Source: Bacillota bacterium
Lineage (GTDB): Bacteria > Bacillota > Thermosediminibacteria > Thermosediminibacterales > Thermosediminibacteraceae
Direction: 5' to 3'
Assembly (NCBI GenBank): GCA_003242255.1
Contig: QGUT01000015.1
Coordinates: 1-21,991 of the forward strand
Length of the DNA stretch: 21,991 nt
The notes beneath the pieces are model-generated. The model ran no database searches. It was not told where the DNA came from and saw only the letters and a list, made by a program, of their open reading frames with translations. A program made the translations under genes and the position numbers. Below are positions 12,474 through 21,403 of the stretch, in pieces; within the stretch, counting starts at the first letter, position 1, and the number at the start of each line of letters is the position of its first letter.

Positions 12474-14555
12474 TTACTCTTCTTCCGCATGTTTCTTGCC
12501 CGACTCGGCGATGACCTTTTCGGCTATAGGCCCTGGCACTTCTTCGTAGTGGCTAAAAGTGGCCGAAAACCAACCTCTGCCCTGAGTCATGGACCTTAAG
12601 TCCGTAGCATAACGGAATATCTCCGCGAGAGGCGCTTGAGCCTTTATGTGCTGCATCCCATCCCGCATTTCCATGCCCATTATCCGGCCGCGGCGCTTGT
12701 TGAGGTCTCCCATTATGTCGCCCATGTATTGTTCCGGCACCACTATCTCCATCTCGTAAATGGGCTCCAGGAGCACCGGTTTAGCCTGCGTGATACCTTT
12801 TTTGAACGCCATCGAAGCTGCTATCTTGAAGGCCAGTTCCGATGAGTCCACCGGATGGAAGGACCCGTCGTACAGCACCGCTTTGAAGCCCACTACCGGG
12901 TAACCGGCCAGGACGCCTTCTCTCATGGCTTCCCTTATTCCCTTTTCTACAGCCGGAATATACTGCTTGGGGACAGCCCCGCCAAAAATCTTTTCCTCAA
13001 ATTCGAAACCGTCTTCGGAGGATATCGGAGAAAACTCTATCCAGACGTGGCCGTACTGGCCCCTGCCGCCGGTCTGCTTTTTGTATTTGCCTTCAACTTT
13101 GGCAGTGCCTCTTATAGTCTCCCTGTAAGGCACCTTCGGCACGCTCAGCACCACTTCCGAGCCAAACTTGCTTGCGAGCTTCGCCGCCAGCACCTCCAGG
13201 TGAATTTCTCCCATGCCGGAGACCAGCAGCTGTCCGGTCTCGTTGTTCTTTTCCACTTTAAAGGTCATATCCTCTTCGGTAAGCCTTGAAAGGCCCGAGG
13301 ATATCTTCTCTTCGTCGCCCTTCGACTTGGGTTCAGCCGCAAAGGATATCACCGGTTTTGGAAAATCTATTTCTTCGAGGAGGATCGGGTGGTCTTTATC
13401 GCACAAAGTATCGTTGGTAAAGGTGCTCTGGAGCTTCGCAACTGCCGCTATATCGCCCGCTACAGCGAGCTGGGCGTTTTCCTGCTTTTTTCCTCTCATG
13501 AAGTAAAGATGCCCGATTTTCTCGGCCACACCCCGGTTGGCATTGTAGACCACGGTATCGGGCTTTATCGAGCCCGAGCACACTTTAAACAGGCTGAGCC
13601 TTCCCACGAACGGGTCAGCCATGGTCTTAAAGACTATGGCACTGAAAGGCTCGGAGCTATCGCACTTCCTGGTTTCCTCTTCCCCGGTCTTGGGGTTCTT
13701 GCCCTTTTCCTGCATTCCCTCCGCTGCAGAGGGCATGTAATCGCATATGGCATTTAATAATATATTTATTCCCTTATTAGTCAGTGAAGAACCGCAGAGG
13801 ATCGGGTAAATATTGCCTGCCCTGGCGCCAATTTCAAGCCCCCGCTCTATTTCCTCATCGGTCAATTCCTCTCCGTCTAGATACTTGGCGAGCAGGTCGT
13901 CGTCGGATTCGGCGGCGGCTTCCATTAACATCAGCCGGTAGCTTTCCAGGTCGTCCTTCAGTTCCTCGGGCAGCGGAATCTCTTTGACGGTTTTTCCGTC
14001 GAATTCGTAGGCCTTCTGGTGGACCACATCTACCAGTCCCCTGAAATTGGCCTCCTGGCCGATGGGAAGCTGCACGGGGACAGCCTTTTGTCCGAAGTTC
14101 TGCTGAATTTGTTCCACCACTTTGTAGAAATTGGCATTTTCGCGGTCCAGCTTGTTTACGAAAAACATCCGGGGCAGGCCGCGCTCATCGACGAGTTTAA
14201 ACATCTGCTCGGTGCCGACTTCAACTCCCGAGGCGGCACATACGACCAAAATCGCTCCATCCACCACTCTCAGAGCACTCTTTACCTCGCCCACAAAGTC
14301 AAAATATCCCGGAGTGTCCACGATATTTATCTTGAAATCCTTCCACTCCAGCGGGGCCAGGCCCAGCGAGATGGAGATTTTCCTCTTTATCTCCTCCGGG
14401 TCGTAATCCAAGGTGGTATTGCCGTCATCTATTTTACCAAGCCGATCAATAGCTCCCGCAGTAAACAGCATCGCTTCGGCCAGGGACGTTTTACCTGCAC
14501 CACTGTGCGAGAAGAGTCCTATGTTCTTGATTCTGTCGCTGCTATAATTTTTCAA
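12474..14555 (-). CDS. Elongation factor G-like translational GTPase (EF-G2 type)
   Basis: This 693-residue protein has EF-G domain order: GTP-binding domain, domain II, and the C-terminal domains with TGGRGQYGHVWIE and the final RSMTQGRGWFSATFSHYEEVP. The G motifs differ from canonical EF-G. G1 is SHSGAGKTS (17-25) instead of AHIDAGKTT, the switch I RGITI motif is replaced by KRKISISLG, and G3 is DTPGYFDF (80-87), so the catalytic His of DTPGH is Tyr84. G4 NKLD (134-137) is intact. This matches the EF-G-like paralogues, whose role differs from housekeeping translocation and is not settled. The start is TTG at 14555 after GGGGGAG. It stands alone, away from rpsL/rpsG/tuf, which also argues against the main fusA. 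I see no convincing promoter in the AT-rich gap before it. Confidence 0.9.
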   Translation of the reverse strand: MKNYSSDRIKNIGLFSHSGAGKTSLAEAMLFTAGAIDRLGKIDDGNTTLDYDPEEIKRKISISLGLAPLEWKDFKINIVDTPGYFDFVGEVKSALRVVDGAILVVCAASGVEVGTEQMFKLVDERGLPRMFFVNKLDRENANFYKVVEQIQQNFGQKAVPVQLPIGQEANFRGLVDVVHQKAYEFDGKTVKEIPLPEELKDDLESYRLMLMEAAAESDDDLLAKYLDGEELTDEEIERGLEIGARAGNIYPILCGSSLTNKGINILLNAICDYMPSAAEGMQEKGKNPKTGEEETRKCDSSEPFSAIVFKTMADPFVGRLSLFKVCSGSIKPDTVVYNANRGVAEKIGHLYFMRGKKQENAQLAVAGDIAAVAKLQSTFTNDTLCDKDHPILLEEIDFPKPVISFAAEPKSKGDEEKISSGLSRLTEEDMTFKVEKNNETGQLLVSGMGEIHLEVLAAKLASKFGSEVVLSVPKVPYRETIRGTAKVEGKYKKQTGGRGQYGHVWIEFSPISSEDGFEFEEKIFGGAVPKQYIPAVEKGIREAMREGVLAGYPVVGFKAVLYDGSFHPVDSSELAFKIAASMAFKKGITQAKPVLLEPIYEMEIVVPEQYMGDIMGDLNKRRGRIMGMEMRDGMQHIKAQAPLAEIFRYATDLRSMTQGRGWFSATFSHYEEVPGPIAEKVIAESGKKHAEEE

Positions 14556-14687
14556 CCCGATCTCCCCCTTTTTCGACTTGTAAAAAAAATTTAATTTTTT
14601 ATTATTGTTATTCTACCTTAATTTATCTTTTTCCTGCTAAATTTAATATTTTCTTTGTTTACTGATAAAATTCCCGAGAACAGCCAT

Positions 14688-14717
14688 TAAAAAAAGGACC
14701 GATTTTTCATCGGTCCT
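14688..14717 (-). terminator. Rho-independent terminator of guaB
   Basis: The minus strand reads AGGACCGAT-GAAAA-ATCGGTCCT followed by eight T. The 9-bp stem (14709-14717 with 14695-14703) overlaps the guaB stop codon. Very strong. The AT-rich stretch from here to 14556 leads to the EF-G-like gene. Confidence 0.93.
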
Positions 14718-16188
14718 AAAACTGGGTATAGTTGGGAGCCTCCTTGGTGATGTACACGTCGTGGGGATGGCTCTCCCTGAGGCCCGCCGAGGTAATCTTT
14801 ATGAACTTTGCCTTCTTCAGTTCTTCGATGTTTCTCGCGCCGGCGTAACCCATGCCCGCTCTCAGGCCGCCGACCAGCTGGAAGACTATTTCCGAAAGGG
14901 GCCCACGGTAAGGCACGCGCCCTTCCACGCCTTCCGGCACGAGTTTCTTGGCGTCTTCCTGGAAGTAGCGGTCCTTGCTTCCCTCTTCCATGGCGCCGAG
15001 GGAACCCATGCCCCTGTAAACCTTGAAGCTGCGCCCTTTGTATATTTCGATCTCGCCGGGGCTCTCTTCGGTGCCTGCAAAAAGTCCGCCGATCATCACC
15101 GAATCCGCACCGGCCGCAATGGCCTTCACGATGTCGCCCGAGTACTTTATGCCGCCGTCGGCGATTATGGGCACGCCGTACTTAGCCGCTGCCCTCGCGC
15201 AGTCGTAGATGGCGGTGATCTGCGGCACACCTATTCCGGCCACGACCCTGGTGGTGCATATGGACCCGGGGCCCATGCCGACCTTTACTGCATCGGCTCC
15301 GGCCTTTATAAGGTCCTCCGTGGCCTGGGCCGTCGCCACATTTCCCGCTATGACCTGCAGTTCCGGGAACTTTTCTTTTATGGTTACCACCGCTTTTATG
15401 ACGCCCTCCGTGTGGCCGTGGGCAGTATCCACGACAATTACGTCCACCTTTGCATCGACCAGGGCCTTTACCCTATCCATCATGTCTTTGCCAACGCCCA
15501 CCGCCGCGCCGACCAGGAGCCTGCCGTTCTTGTCCTTAGCGGCATTCGGATATTTAATGGCTTTCTCGATGTCTTTTATGGTGATCAAACCCTTTAAGTT
15601 GAAATTCTCGTCGACCAGAGGCAATTTCTCGATCTTGTGCTTCTTCAAAATCAGCTTTGCCTCTTCCAGTGTGGTCCCCACCGGAGCTGTGACGAGATTT
15701 TCCTTGGTCATTACGTCCTTTATCTTTTTCGACATGTCGTCCTCGAAGCGAATGTCCCTGTTGGTGATTATGCCCACCAGTTTTCCGTTTTCCGTAATGG
15801 GAACGCCCGATATGCGGTACCTGGCCATGAGCTCCATGGCTTCCCCTATGGTGTTTTCGGGCGAAAGATAGAAGGGATCTACTATGACGCCGTGTTCGGA
15901 TCTTTTGACCTTGTCCACTTCGAGGGCCTGTCTCTCGATGGACATATTTTTATGGATTATCCCTATGCCGCCTTCCCTGGCGAGGGCAATGGCCAGCCTC
16001 GCCTCCGTCACCGTATCCATTGCGGCGCTTATTATGGGAATGTTTAGCCTTATCTTGTTGGTGAGCCGCGTGCTCACATCGACGTCTTTGGGCAATACTG
16101 AAGACTTGGCAGGAAGCACCAACACGTCGTCAAAACTCAGGCCTTCCTTTACGAACTTATCTTCGAATTTTTCTTCGAACTTATCCAA
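14716..16188 (-). CDS. guaB: IMP dehydrogenase
   Basis: GuaB oxidises IMP to XMP with NAD, the rate-limiting step of GMP synthesis. It is a TIM barrel interrupted by two CBS domains (about residues 100-215). The active-site loop GPGSICTTRVVAGIGVPQ carries the catalytic Cys311. IMP-binding GGIKYSGD and IGGLFAGTEESPGE follow, and the flap has YRGMGSLGAM. The 490 residues fit bacterial GuaB. The start is TTG at 16188 with GGGGG about seven bases upstream; the next conserved block is KEGLSFDDVLVLPAKSSVLP. It is a single-gene unit with its own promoter and terminator. I do not see a purine riboswitch in the roughly 30-40-base leader. Confidence 0.97.
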   Translation of the reverse strand: MDKFEEKFEDKFVKEGLSFDDVLVLPAKSSVLPKDVDVSTRLTNKIRLNIPIISAAMDTVTEARLAIALAREGGIGIIHKNMSIERQALEVDKVKRSEHGVIVDPFYLSPENTIGEAMELMARYRISGVPITENGKLVGIITNRDIRFEDDMSKKIKDVMTKENLVTAPVGTTLEEAKLILKKHKIEKLPLVDENFNLKGLITIKDIEKAIKYPNAAKDKNGRLLVGAAVGVGKDMMDRVKALVDAKVDVIVVDTAHGHTEGVIKAVVTIKEKFPELQVIAGNVATAQATEDLIKAGADAVKVGMGPGSICTTRVVAGIGVPQITAIYDCARAAAKYGVPIIADGGIKYSGDIVKAIAAGADSVMIGGLFAGTEESPGEIEIYKGRSFKVYRGMGSLGAMEEGSKDRYFQEDAKKLVPEGVEGRVPYRGPLSEIVFQLVGGLRAGMGYAGARNIEELKKAKFIKITSAGLRESHPHDVYITKEAPNYTQF

Positions 16189-16227
16189 AAAACCGCCCCC
16201 TGTACGTGCTTTTTATTTTTATGTGAA

Positions 16228-16256
16228 AGTTTATCAAAATTCGGCATAGGTGTCAA
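16228..16256 (-). promoter_or_regulatory. guaB promoter
   Basis: TTGACA (16251-16256), a 17-base spacer and TAAACT (16228-16233) on the minus strand. The -35 is perfect and the -10 matches in four of six positions. It gives a leader of about 30-35 bases. Confidence 0.6.
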
Positions 16257-16294
16257 TAGCTCGCTGTTTCGCGTGTTTTTTATAAATATCCATG

Positions 16295-16328
16295 AAAAAG
16301 AGAAGACCCCTTTTGGAGTCTTCTCTTT
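16295..16328 (-). terminator. Rho-independent terminator after the flavoenzyme gene
   Basis: The minus strand reads AGAGAAGACTCC, a short A-rich loop, then GGGGTCTTCTCT followed by five T. The stem has about 11 pairs. It lies about 28 bases past the stop of the oxidoreductase and insulates guaB. Confidence 0.9.
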
Positions 16329-16355
16329 TCAGCCAATTTTTACGAACAGCTCTAA

Positions 16356-18311
16356 TTAGAGCTGCCAGCCCGCCTGGAAACCGCTGGCCACTGCATCGAT
16401 GATCTTGCCGACTTTTGCGGCATCGCCTACGACCCTAACTTCGATTCCCTTCTGCTCGAGGGCGTCCTTCAGTTTTTTGCCTACGGGCGACTGACCTACG
16501 GATATTACCACCTTTTGGGCGGGCTCGAAGCCCTGCTGGCCGTTTTTGTACATGTAGACTACACCGTTTTCTGTTATCTCCGTCACTATGACATTCGTTT
16601 TCATCTTAACGCCTAATTTGCCTAATATCTGCATCATGTCAAAGCGGGTAATCGGCTCCATATCCGACGCTACCTCGGGCAGCATTTCCAGAATAGTGAC
16701 CTTGGCTCCTTTTTCTGCCAGGTAATGGGCTGTTTCGCAGCCTACCAAACCCCCGCCGACCACAACTACCTGGTCGCCTTCCTTGCAGTCCATCTTGCCC
16801 CTGAGTACATCCCACGCCTGGAATACGTGAGCATTTTCCGGGCTGACTCCCTTAATATTAGGCTTTATCGGTTCGGAACCGGTGGCGAGGATTACCAAAT
16901 CGGGATTAAGGGCTGCCACATATTCGGCGTCGGCCTCAACTCCCGTTTTGACTTCCACACCTGCCCTCGCTAATTCCCCTTTCAACCACTCATTGAACCA
17001 GTTAATCTTAGACTTTCCAGGCGGTATGGCCGCCAGTTCGAGCTGGCCGCCCAGCTTTTGCTCTTTTTCAAGAAGGACGACGCTGTGGCCCTTCTTGGCA
17101 GCTACTATGGCAGCCTGCATACCGGCCGGGCCCCCGCCGACCACCACTACCTTCTTCTTTTCCGGGCTCTGCTTTATCTCGCTGTAAAGAGCCTCGTGGC
17201 CTACGCAGGGATTGATGCTGCAGCGCAGGCGACGATTGTAGAACACATGGCCTCCTATGCAGCCCACGTTGCAGGAAATGCACTTGCGGACCTCGTCAAA
17301 CCGCCCTTCTTTGGCTTTCCGGGGCCATTCCGGATCGGCAATAAGGCCGCGGCCAATGGCCACAAAGTCCGCCTTGCCCGAAGCGATAATTTCTTCCGCA
17401 AACTCCGGATCGCGGATGACGCCTACAGTGATCACCGGTATATTTACTATCTTCTTGATGGTTTCAGCTAGATACAGGCGCCACCCCTGTTCAAACCTGG
17501 AGGTTTCCAGGATGGTGGGCATGGATTCATAAATACCGGAGGAGACGTGTAAGACGTGCACTCCTGCCTCTTCCAGCATTTTCGCAATTTGTTTTCCTTC
17601 TTCAAGGGTATTGCCGCCTTCAATAAATTCATCAGCGCTGAAACGGAAGGAAATGGGATAATCGTCGCCGACGGCTTCTTTGATCCTGCGGATTATCTCT
17701 AGCGGAAAGCGCATTCTTCTCTCCAGGCTGCCCCCATACTGGTCGACGCGTTTGTTCGTACGAGGCGACATAAACTGCCCTATGAGATAGCCGTGGGCGC
17801 CGTGCAGTTCGATTCCATCAAATCCTGCAGTTTTAGCTCTTACAGCTGTATTGACAAATCTCTGGATTATATCTTCTATCTCCTCTAGAGTGAGCTCGCG
17901 GGGCTGTACCTTCAGGAAACCGCAGGGGACGGGAGAAGGAGCTACCGGCTGAATACCTTCGGTTATACCCGGAGTGGTTTGCCGCCCAGCGTGATGTATC
18001 TGCATGAAAATTTTAGCACCGTAATTGTGGACGGCCTCAGCTAATTCAAAAAAGCCTGCTGTATACTTGTCATCATCTAGCCTCAACTGGCAAGCGACAT
18101 TTTTCCCTTGCGGGTAAGAGACCTGGACATTTTCGAGGATGATTAGGCCTACACCACCCTTTGCCCTTGCCACGTAGTAGTCGATCAGCTTTTGACTTAC
18201 AGAACCATCTTCATTAGCAAGATTGGTGGCCATAGGTGGCATCACTATGCGATTTCTTACCGTCAATTTACCTATGCGCCCTTCGGAAAAAAGGTTGGGT
18301 AAGGGACTCAT
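16356..18311 (-). CDS. 2-enoate/2,4-dienoyl-CoA reductase-type FMN-FAD-4Fe4S oxidoreductase
   Basis: This 651-residue flavoenzyme belongs to the old-yellow-enzyme class with an appended NAD(P)/FAD module. The N-terminal TIM barrel binds FMN (IVMPPMATN, QIHHAGRQ, the HGAHGYLIGQF active-site segment, then SPRTNKR and YGGSLERRMRF). A cysteine cluster CISCNVGC...RCSINP near residues 345-370 binds a 4Fe-4S cluster. The C-terminal half has two dinucleotide folds, GGGPAGMQAA (FAD) and GGGLVGCETAHYLA (NAD(P)). Family members reduce activated C=C bonds (2-enoates, dienoyl-CoA) or related substrates in anaerobes. The substrate cannot be read from sequence. Start: ATG at 18311 with AGGGGG. It is a single-gene unit with a sigma-A promoter, a Crp/Fnr-like operator and a strong terminator. 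Confidence 0.92.
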   Translation of the reverse strand: MSPLPNLFSEGRIGKLTVRNRIVMPPMATNLANEDGSVSQKLIDYYVARAKGGVGLIILENVQVSYPQGKNVACQLRLDDDKYTAGFFELAEAVHNYGAKIFMQIHHAGRQTTPGITEGIQPVAPSPVPCGFLKVQPRELTLEEIEDIIQRFVNTAVRAKTAGFDGIELHGAHGYLIGQFMSPRTNKRVDQYGGSLERRMRFPLEIIRRIKEAVGDDYPISFRFSADEFIEGGNTLEEGKQIAKMLEEAGVHVLHVSSGIYESMPTILETSRFEQGWRLYLAETIKKIVNIPVITVGVIRDPEFAEEIIASGKADFVAIGRGLIADPEWPRKAKEGRFDEVRKCISCNVGCIGGHVFYNRRLRCSINPCVGHEALYSEIKQSPEKKKVVVVGGGPAGMQAAIVAAKKGHSVVLLEKEQKLGGQLELAAIPPGKSKINWFNEWLKGELARAGVEVKTGVEADAEYVAALNPDLVILATGSEPIKPNIKGVSPENAHVFQAWDVLRGKMDCKEGDQVVVVGGGLVGCETAHYLAEKGAKVTILEMLPEVASDMEPITRFDMMQILGKLGVKMKTNVIVTEITENGVVYMYKNGQQGFEPAQKVVISVGQSPVGKKLKDALEQKGIEVRVVGDAAKVGKIIDAVASGFQAGWQL

Positions 18312-18325
18312 GTTTAACCCCCTTT

Positions 18326-18341
18326 TGTGATTGTTATCACT
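18326..18341. promoter_or_regulatory. Crp/Fnr-like palindromic operator
   Basis: The plus strand reads TGTGATTGTTATCACT. It is a GTGAT-TGTT-ATCAC inverted repeat matching nine of ten conserved bases of TGTGA-N6-TCACA; it also partly resembles a Rex box. It lies just downstream of the -10 of the flavoenzyme promoter, over the likely transcription start, so a repressor role is expected. The binding protein is not in the window. Confidence 0.55.
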
Positions 18342-18344
18342 TTC

Positions 18345-18373
18345 ATTATAATATTAAAAAAATTTTGCGTCAA
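18345..18373 (-). promoter_or_regulatory. Sigma-A promoter of the flavoenzyme gene
   Basis: TTGACG (18368-18373), a 17-base spacer and TATAAT (18345-18350) on the minus strand. Eleven of twelve bases match consensus. The start of transcription would fall inside the palindrome at 18326-18341. Between 18374 and the ATPase stop at 18484 the sequence is AT-rich, has a 14-base AT palindrome at 18396-18409, and shows no clear terminator. Confidence 0.8.
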
Positions 18374-18483
18374 TACATTTTATCAAATTTTGTAGTTATT
18401 ATATAATAATGGGGATATAAAATAGGTTATGTAATTCTTCTGATACCCTCTTATTGATTTTTCTAAAGGAAAGTTGAATAGCT

Positions 18484-20745
18484 TTAATAAGATTTTTCGC
18501 AAATTTCATTGAGCATATCTCCAAATCTTTTTTTATTTACCGAAGAGACCTTTAAAGCAGGAATAGCCCTTCTCTGTTCTATCTTAGGACCTTCCGTTCG
18601 ATTCCAGTCGACAAAATTTAGTATTCGAAGTTCCCTGCCTTCCGGAGGGATGAGGTAATCAAGCAGGCGGTTAGTAAGGTCTTCGTGATGGCTGACAATA
18701 AATATTTGCCTACGTTCCGATTTTTCTTCAGGCGCATAGGCTATCTGCCTTATCAGCGCAGCAATTCTCGGAAGTTGGGCCATATCAAAAACATCAGTGA
18801 TATCATCCATGGCTATTATATTATGACCGATATATTTATTAAGAGAATAGTTGAGCCCAAGTAACAAAGCAAGACCTAATTGGGCTTTTTGGCCAGTCGA
18901 AAAAGCACTTAAAAGGCGATTGTCCGCCGAAATAATTTGTAATGTTCTTTCTGATTTTCTTCCCGCCCTATTTTTTTTAAATTGAAATTGGATCGGACAG
19001 ATACCTTCAACAATACGAAACCGCATTAAGATCTCGTTTACATTTTTTTCTAATTCATTTAGATGATCCTTCGTAGGAACGAGTGACATGTTTAGCACTG
19101 AATCTTTCCCCGTTTCTTTTCCTAACGCATCAGAAACTACATCAACATATTCTTTGATTTTTATATATTTTTTTTCCCGTTTAAGTGCTGAAAGTCTTAG
19201 TTCTTCCTGTTCTTCTAAATCAATCCATTGTGATAAGGCATTTTGGACCTGTTCTAGAGCTAATAAGGTGTGGTTAGGTTGAGCTATGAGGAAAGAAAGT
19301 TTTTCTTTTACAACCGAAACCGGTACAGGTGAATTGGGTTTTATAAATTCTTTCAATTTTACATCTAAATCGATTTGTTTTAATATATTAGTGATATTCT
19401 TCGAACTTTCTAAAAGTTTTTCTTTATACTCAATTTCTTTGCTTTTTTCAAAGACACTTTTCTGAACATCATAGCGCATCTGTTCAATCTTCGACTGCCA
19501 ATTTTCAAGTTCTTCTGTTAATATGTCGATGTCGTCCGTTACGCTTTTCTTAAGCCATTCACTAATCAAAATGGGTGGGCGCAGGTCGGGTTCCGCTTCT
19601 GGCACCTCAAGCCACATTTTCCCTTTTTCTTGTAAAGCTTTTAAAATTTCCACCAACCCAGGCCCTTTCGGATTCCCAAAATGCTTTTCCAACCTTTCGA
19701 GCAATGTTAATTGCGACTTCATTTCCTGTAATTCTTTTCTCAAATTACCAATTTCATTTTCCTTTTCTGACCAGAGCTCTGGCGGATATAAATCAGCTTC
19801 ATCCGGTAAATCATGCAGAAGTAATTTGAGTTTTTCGGTTTCTTTTAACGTTCTAGCAACTATATTATTTCGTAACCGATCCAAAGCCTCTTTAATAACC
19901 TTTAAAGGCACAAAAGGCTTTTCATCCGGAATATCATTAGTAACATGTTCAGACTTAACTGCTACTATGCATTCCACAGCAAAATCTTTGAGTTCCTTTT
20001 GCCATCCTGTTCTAAGTTCGTTAAGATTCAGAAAAAGCCAATTATGCCTTATTTTAGGTAGAACATATTGAGAATCTATGTTTTTTAACAGCTCATTCCA
20101 TCCATTTATAAAATCTATAATGATCTCTTTCCTTTTTTTATTTATTTCGACTTCACTGGGAAAATTTTTTTGATGAAAATCGCTCAATACATTGTCGGAT
20201 TCGATTTTCCACTTCGTTTGCGCCTCTTTCAAAGCATTCTGGGCAGCAATTACAACCGGAGGAACAGGATTGAGGAAATCCAAGAGCTTTGTCTGGGCTT
20301 CCTCTTCTTCGAAAAGTTTGCTCAAGAGATCCTGATAAAAAAAGCTACATCGGGCGGCCATTTCATTTGAAATGCCCCTCATCCAAAAATTCTCTGAAGG
20401 TATTATCTCCGGCCCTTTTGAATTCTCTTTTATATCAATTTTTATTGATTCGGTTTTGCCTTCGTCATATTCGACAACAGCTTCAATATAAGCAGAAGCT
20501 TCATTTGCACTCTTCTTTGTATTTCCGTTATTATAAAACGAACATAGGGGCAACCTTTCTTCATAATAGTAACGATTCAAGAGAAGGCACAATGCATCAA
20601 TAAGACTTGTTTTCCCAAAACCATTAGAACCAGTAAGTAATATAATATCAGCATCCGTATCTATCTTATATGGATCGCCAACAAATCCCCTAAATCTATT
20701 CAAATTAATTGACTTCACGCGGACTATGCGCTTGTTGCTTATCAT
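18484..20745 (-). CDS. SMC/RecF/Rad50-like ABC ATPase of an accessory operon
   Basis: This 753-residue protein has split ABC-ATPase halves joined by a long, mainly helical, charged middle. The N-terminus shows the RecF/AAA-type lead INLNRFRGF and Walker A GSNGFGKTS (39-47). The C-terminus has an ABC signature-like FSTGQK (about 613-618), a Walker B-like IIAMDDITD (about 640-648) and an H-loop IFIVSHHED (about 680-688). Walker B ends in Asp-Asp rather than the usual Asp-Glu, and the signature is STGQ rather than SGGQ. There is no CxxC zinc hook, so it is not Rad50 proper. Start: ATG at 20745 with AGGAGG eight bases upstream, inside the 3' end of the upstream gene (41-base overlap). Composition is more AT-rich than the housekeeping genes. 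Such ATPases act in DNA sensing or repair, including ABC-3C and Lamassu-like defence; the exact system here is inference. Confidence 0.85.
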   Translation of the reverse strand: MISNKRIVRVKSINLNRFRGFVGDPYKIDTDADIILLTGSNGFGKTSLIDALCLLLNRYYYEERLPLCSFYNNGNTKKSANEASAYIEAVVEYDEGKTESIKIDIKENSKGPEIIPSENFWMRGISNEMAARCSFFYQDLLSKLFEEEEAQTKLLDFLNPVPPVVIAAQNALKEAQTKWKIESDNVLSDFHQKNFPSEVEINKKRKEIIIDFINGWNELLKNIDSQYVLPKIRHNWLFLNLNELRTGWQKELKDFAVECIVAVKSEHVTNDIPDEKPFVPLKVIKEALDRLRNNIVARTLKETEKLKLLLHDLPDEADLYPPELWSEKENEIGNLRKELQEMKSQLTLLERLEKHFGNPKGPGLVEILKALQEKGKMWLEVPEAEPDLRPPILISEWLKKSVTDDIDILTEELENWQSKIEQMRYDVQKSVFEKSKEIEYKEKLLESSKNITNILKQIDLDVKLKEFIKPNSPVPVSVVKEKLSFLIAQPNHTLLALEQVQNALSQWIDLEEQEELRLSALKREKKYIKIKEYVDVVSDALGKETGKDSVLNMSLVPTKDHLNELEKNVNEILMRFRIVEGICPIQFQFKKNRAGRKSERTLQIISADNRLLSAFSTGQKAQLGLALLLGLNYSLNKYIGHNIIAMDDITDVFDMAQLPRIAALIRQIAYAPEEKSERRQIFIVSHHEDLTNRLLDYLIPPEGRELRILNFVDWNRTEGPKIEQRRAIPALKVSSVNKKRFGDMLNEICEKSY

Positions 20746-21385
20746 CTTCTCTCCCTCCTTCCATCATGAGCTTTTTTATATCTTCCTTTCTATTGTCTAA
20801 CCAGTTATTTATCGGTTCGCCGGTCCCCTCTTCCAAAACCTGAAGTATGGCAGAAATAAGGCTTTCATGTTCAGCCGAGCTTTCTAGAGCCCGCATTTTA
20901 CTTTGAATACTACTAATAATGTCTTTTATATCTCTAGGCTTTAACTCTAATTGTTTCCAAGCCGTTGAGGGTGCTCCTAAAACTTTGTTAAGATAATCCT
21001 CCACATTTTTACTTTTATCGCTATCGGTCAGAACAACAATTGAAAAATCCCCACGATGCCAATCTTGATCAGCAGCCCACTGATTAATTTTATTTTTTAC
21101 TTCTGCATTAGCTTTTTCGTCAACATAAATTAAGCCTAACACCGGAAGTATAAATCCAAACTCTTCGGAATACCCCGATAAAAAGCGCAGGATTCGAGCA
21201 ACACACTCTTTCAACCTATCTATTTCTACTATTTTATCCTCACAGGAAAAAAGGGCAACCAGCGCCACATCTGACATAAAAATGCCGTCTAAAATAAGAC
21301 CCAAATTTCTACAACCCATATAGTCCATCAACGAATCAGTTTTTATGCCCACATTCCATTCAGTCATATTTAAAAATTTCTCCAT
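20705..21385 (-). CDS. Unknown protein, possible middle component of a three-gene ABC-ATPase system
   Basis: This 226-residue soluble protein matches no family I recognise. The N-terminal two thirds look alpha/beta, with hydrophobic strands (NLGLILDGIFMSDVALVALF, ILPVLGLIYV, FSIVVLTDSD). The C-terminal third is helical and highly charged (DIKDIISSIQSKM to the Asp/Glu/Lys-rich end). No catalytic motif stands out. Start: ATG at 21385 with AGAGGTG five bases upstream. It follows the preceding gene by 18 bases and overlaps the ATPase gene by 41 bases, so the products are probably made together and may form a complex. Size and position fit the small middle component of ABC-3C systems or LmuC of Lamassu, but no sequence match supports this directly. 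Confidence 0.7.
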   Translation of the reverse strand: MEKFLNMTEWNVGIKTDSLMDYMGCRNLGLILDGIFMSDVALVALFSCEDKIVEIDRLKECVARILRFLSGYSEEFGFILPVLGLIYVDEKANAEVKNKINQWAADQDWHRGDFSIVVLTDSDKSKNVEDYLNKVLGAPSTAWKQLELKPRDIKDIISSIQSKMRALESSAEHESLISAILQVLEEGTGEPINNWLDNRKEDIKKLMMEGGREDDKQQAHSPREVN

Positions 21386-21403
21386 TTTTTCACCTCTAAT
21401 CTA

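Noticed and set aside
14556..14687. Possible promoter (TAGAAT or TATTAA) ahead of the EF-G-like gene
   Set aside because: No acceptable -35 at 16-18 bases for any candidate -10; the region is too AT-rich to choose.
14761..15597. Plus-strand open frame (278 codons) opposite guaB
   Set aside because: Shadow of guaB; no recognisable motifs or promoter.
18396..18409. 14-base AT-only palindrome
   Set aside because: Such palindromes arise easily in AT-rich intergenic DNA; no T run or GC stem supports a terminator.
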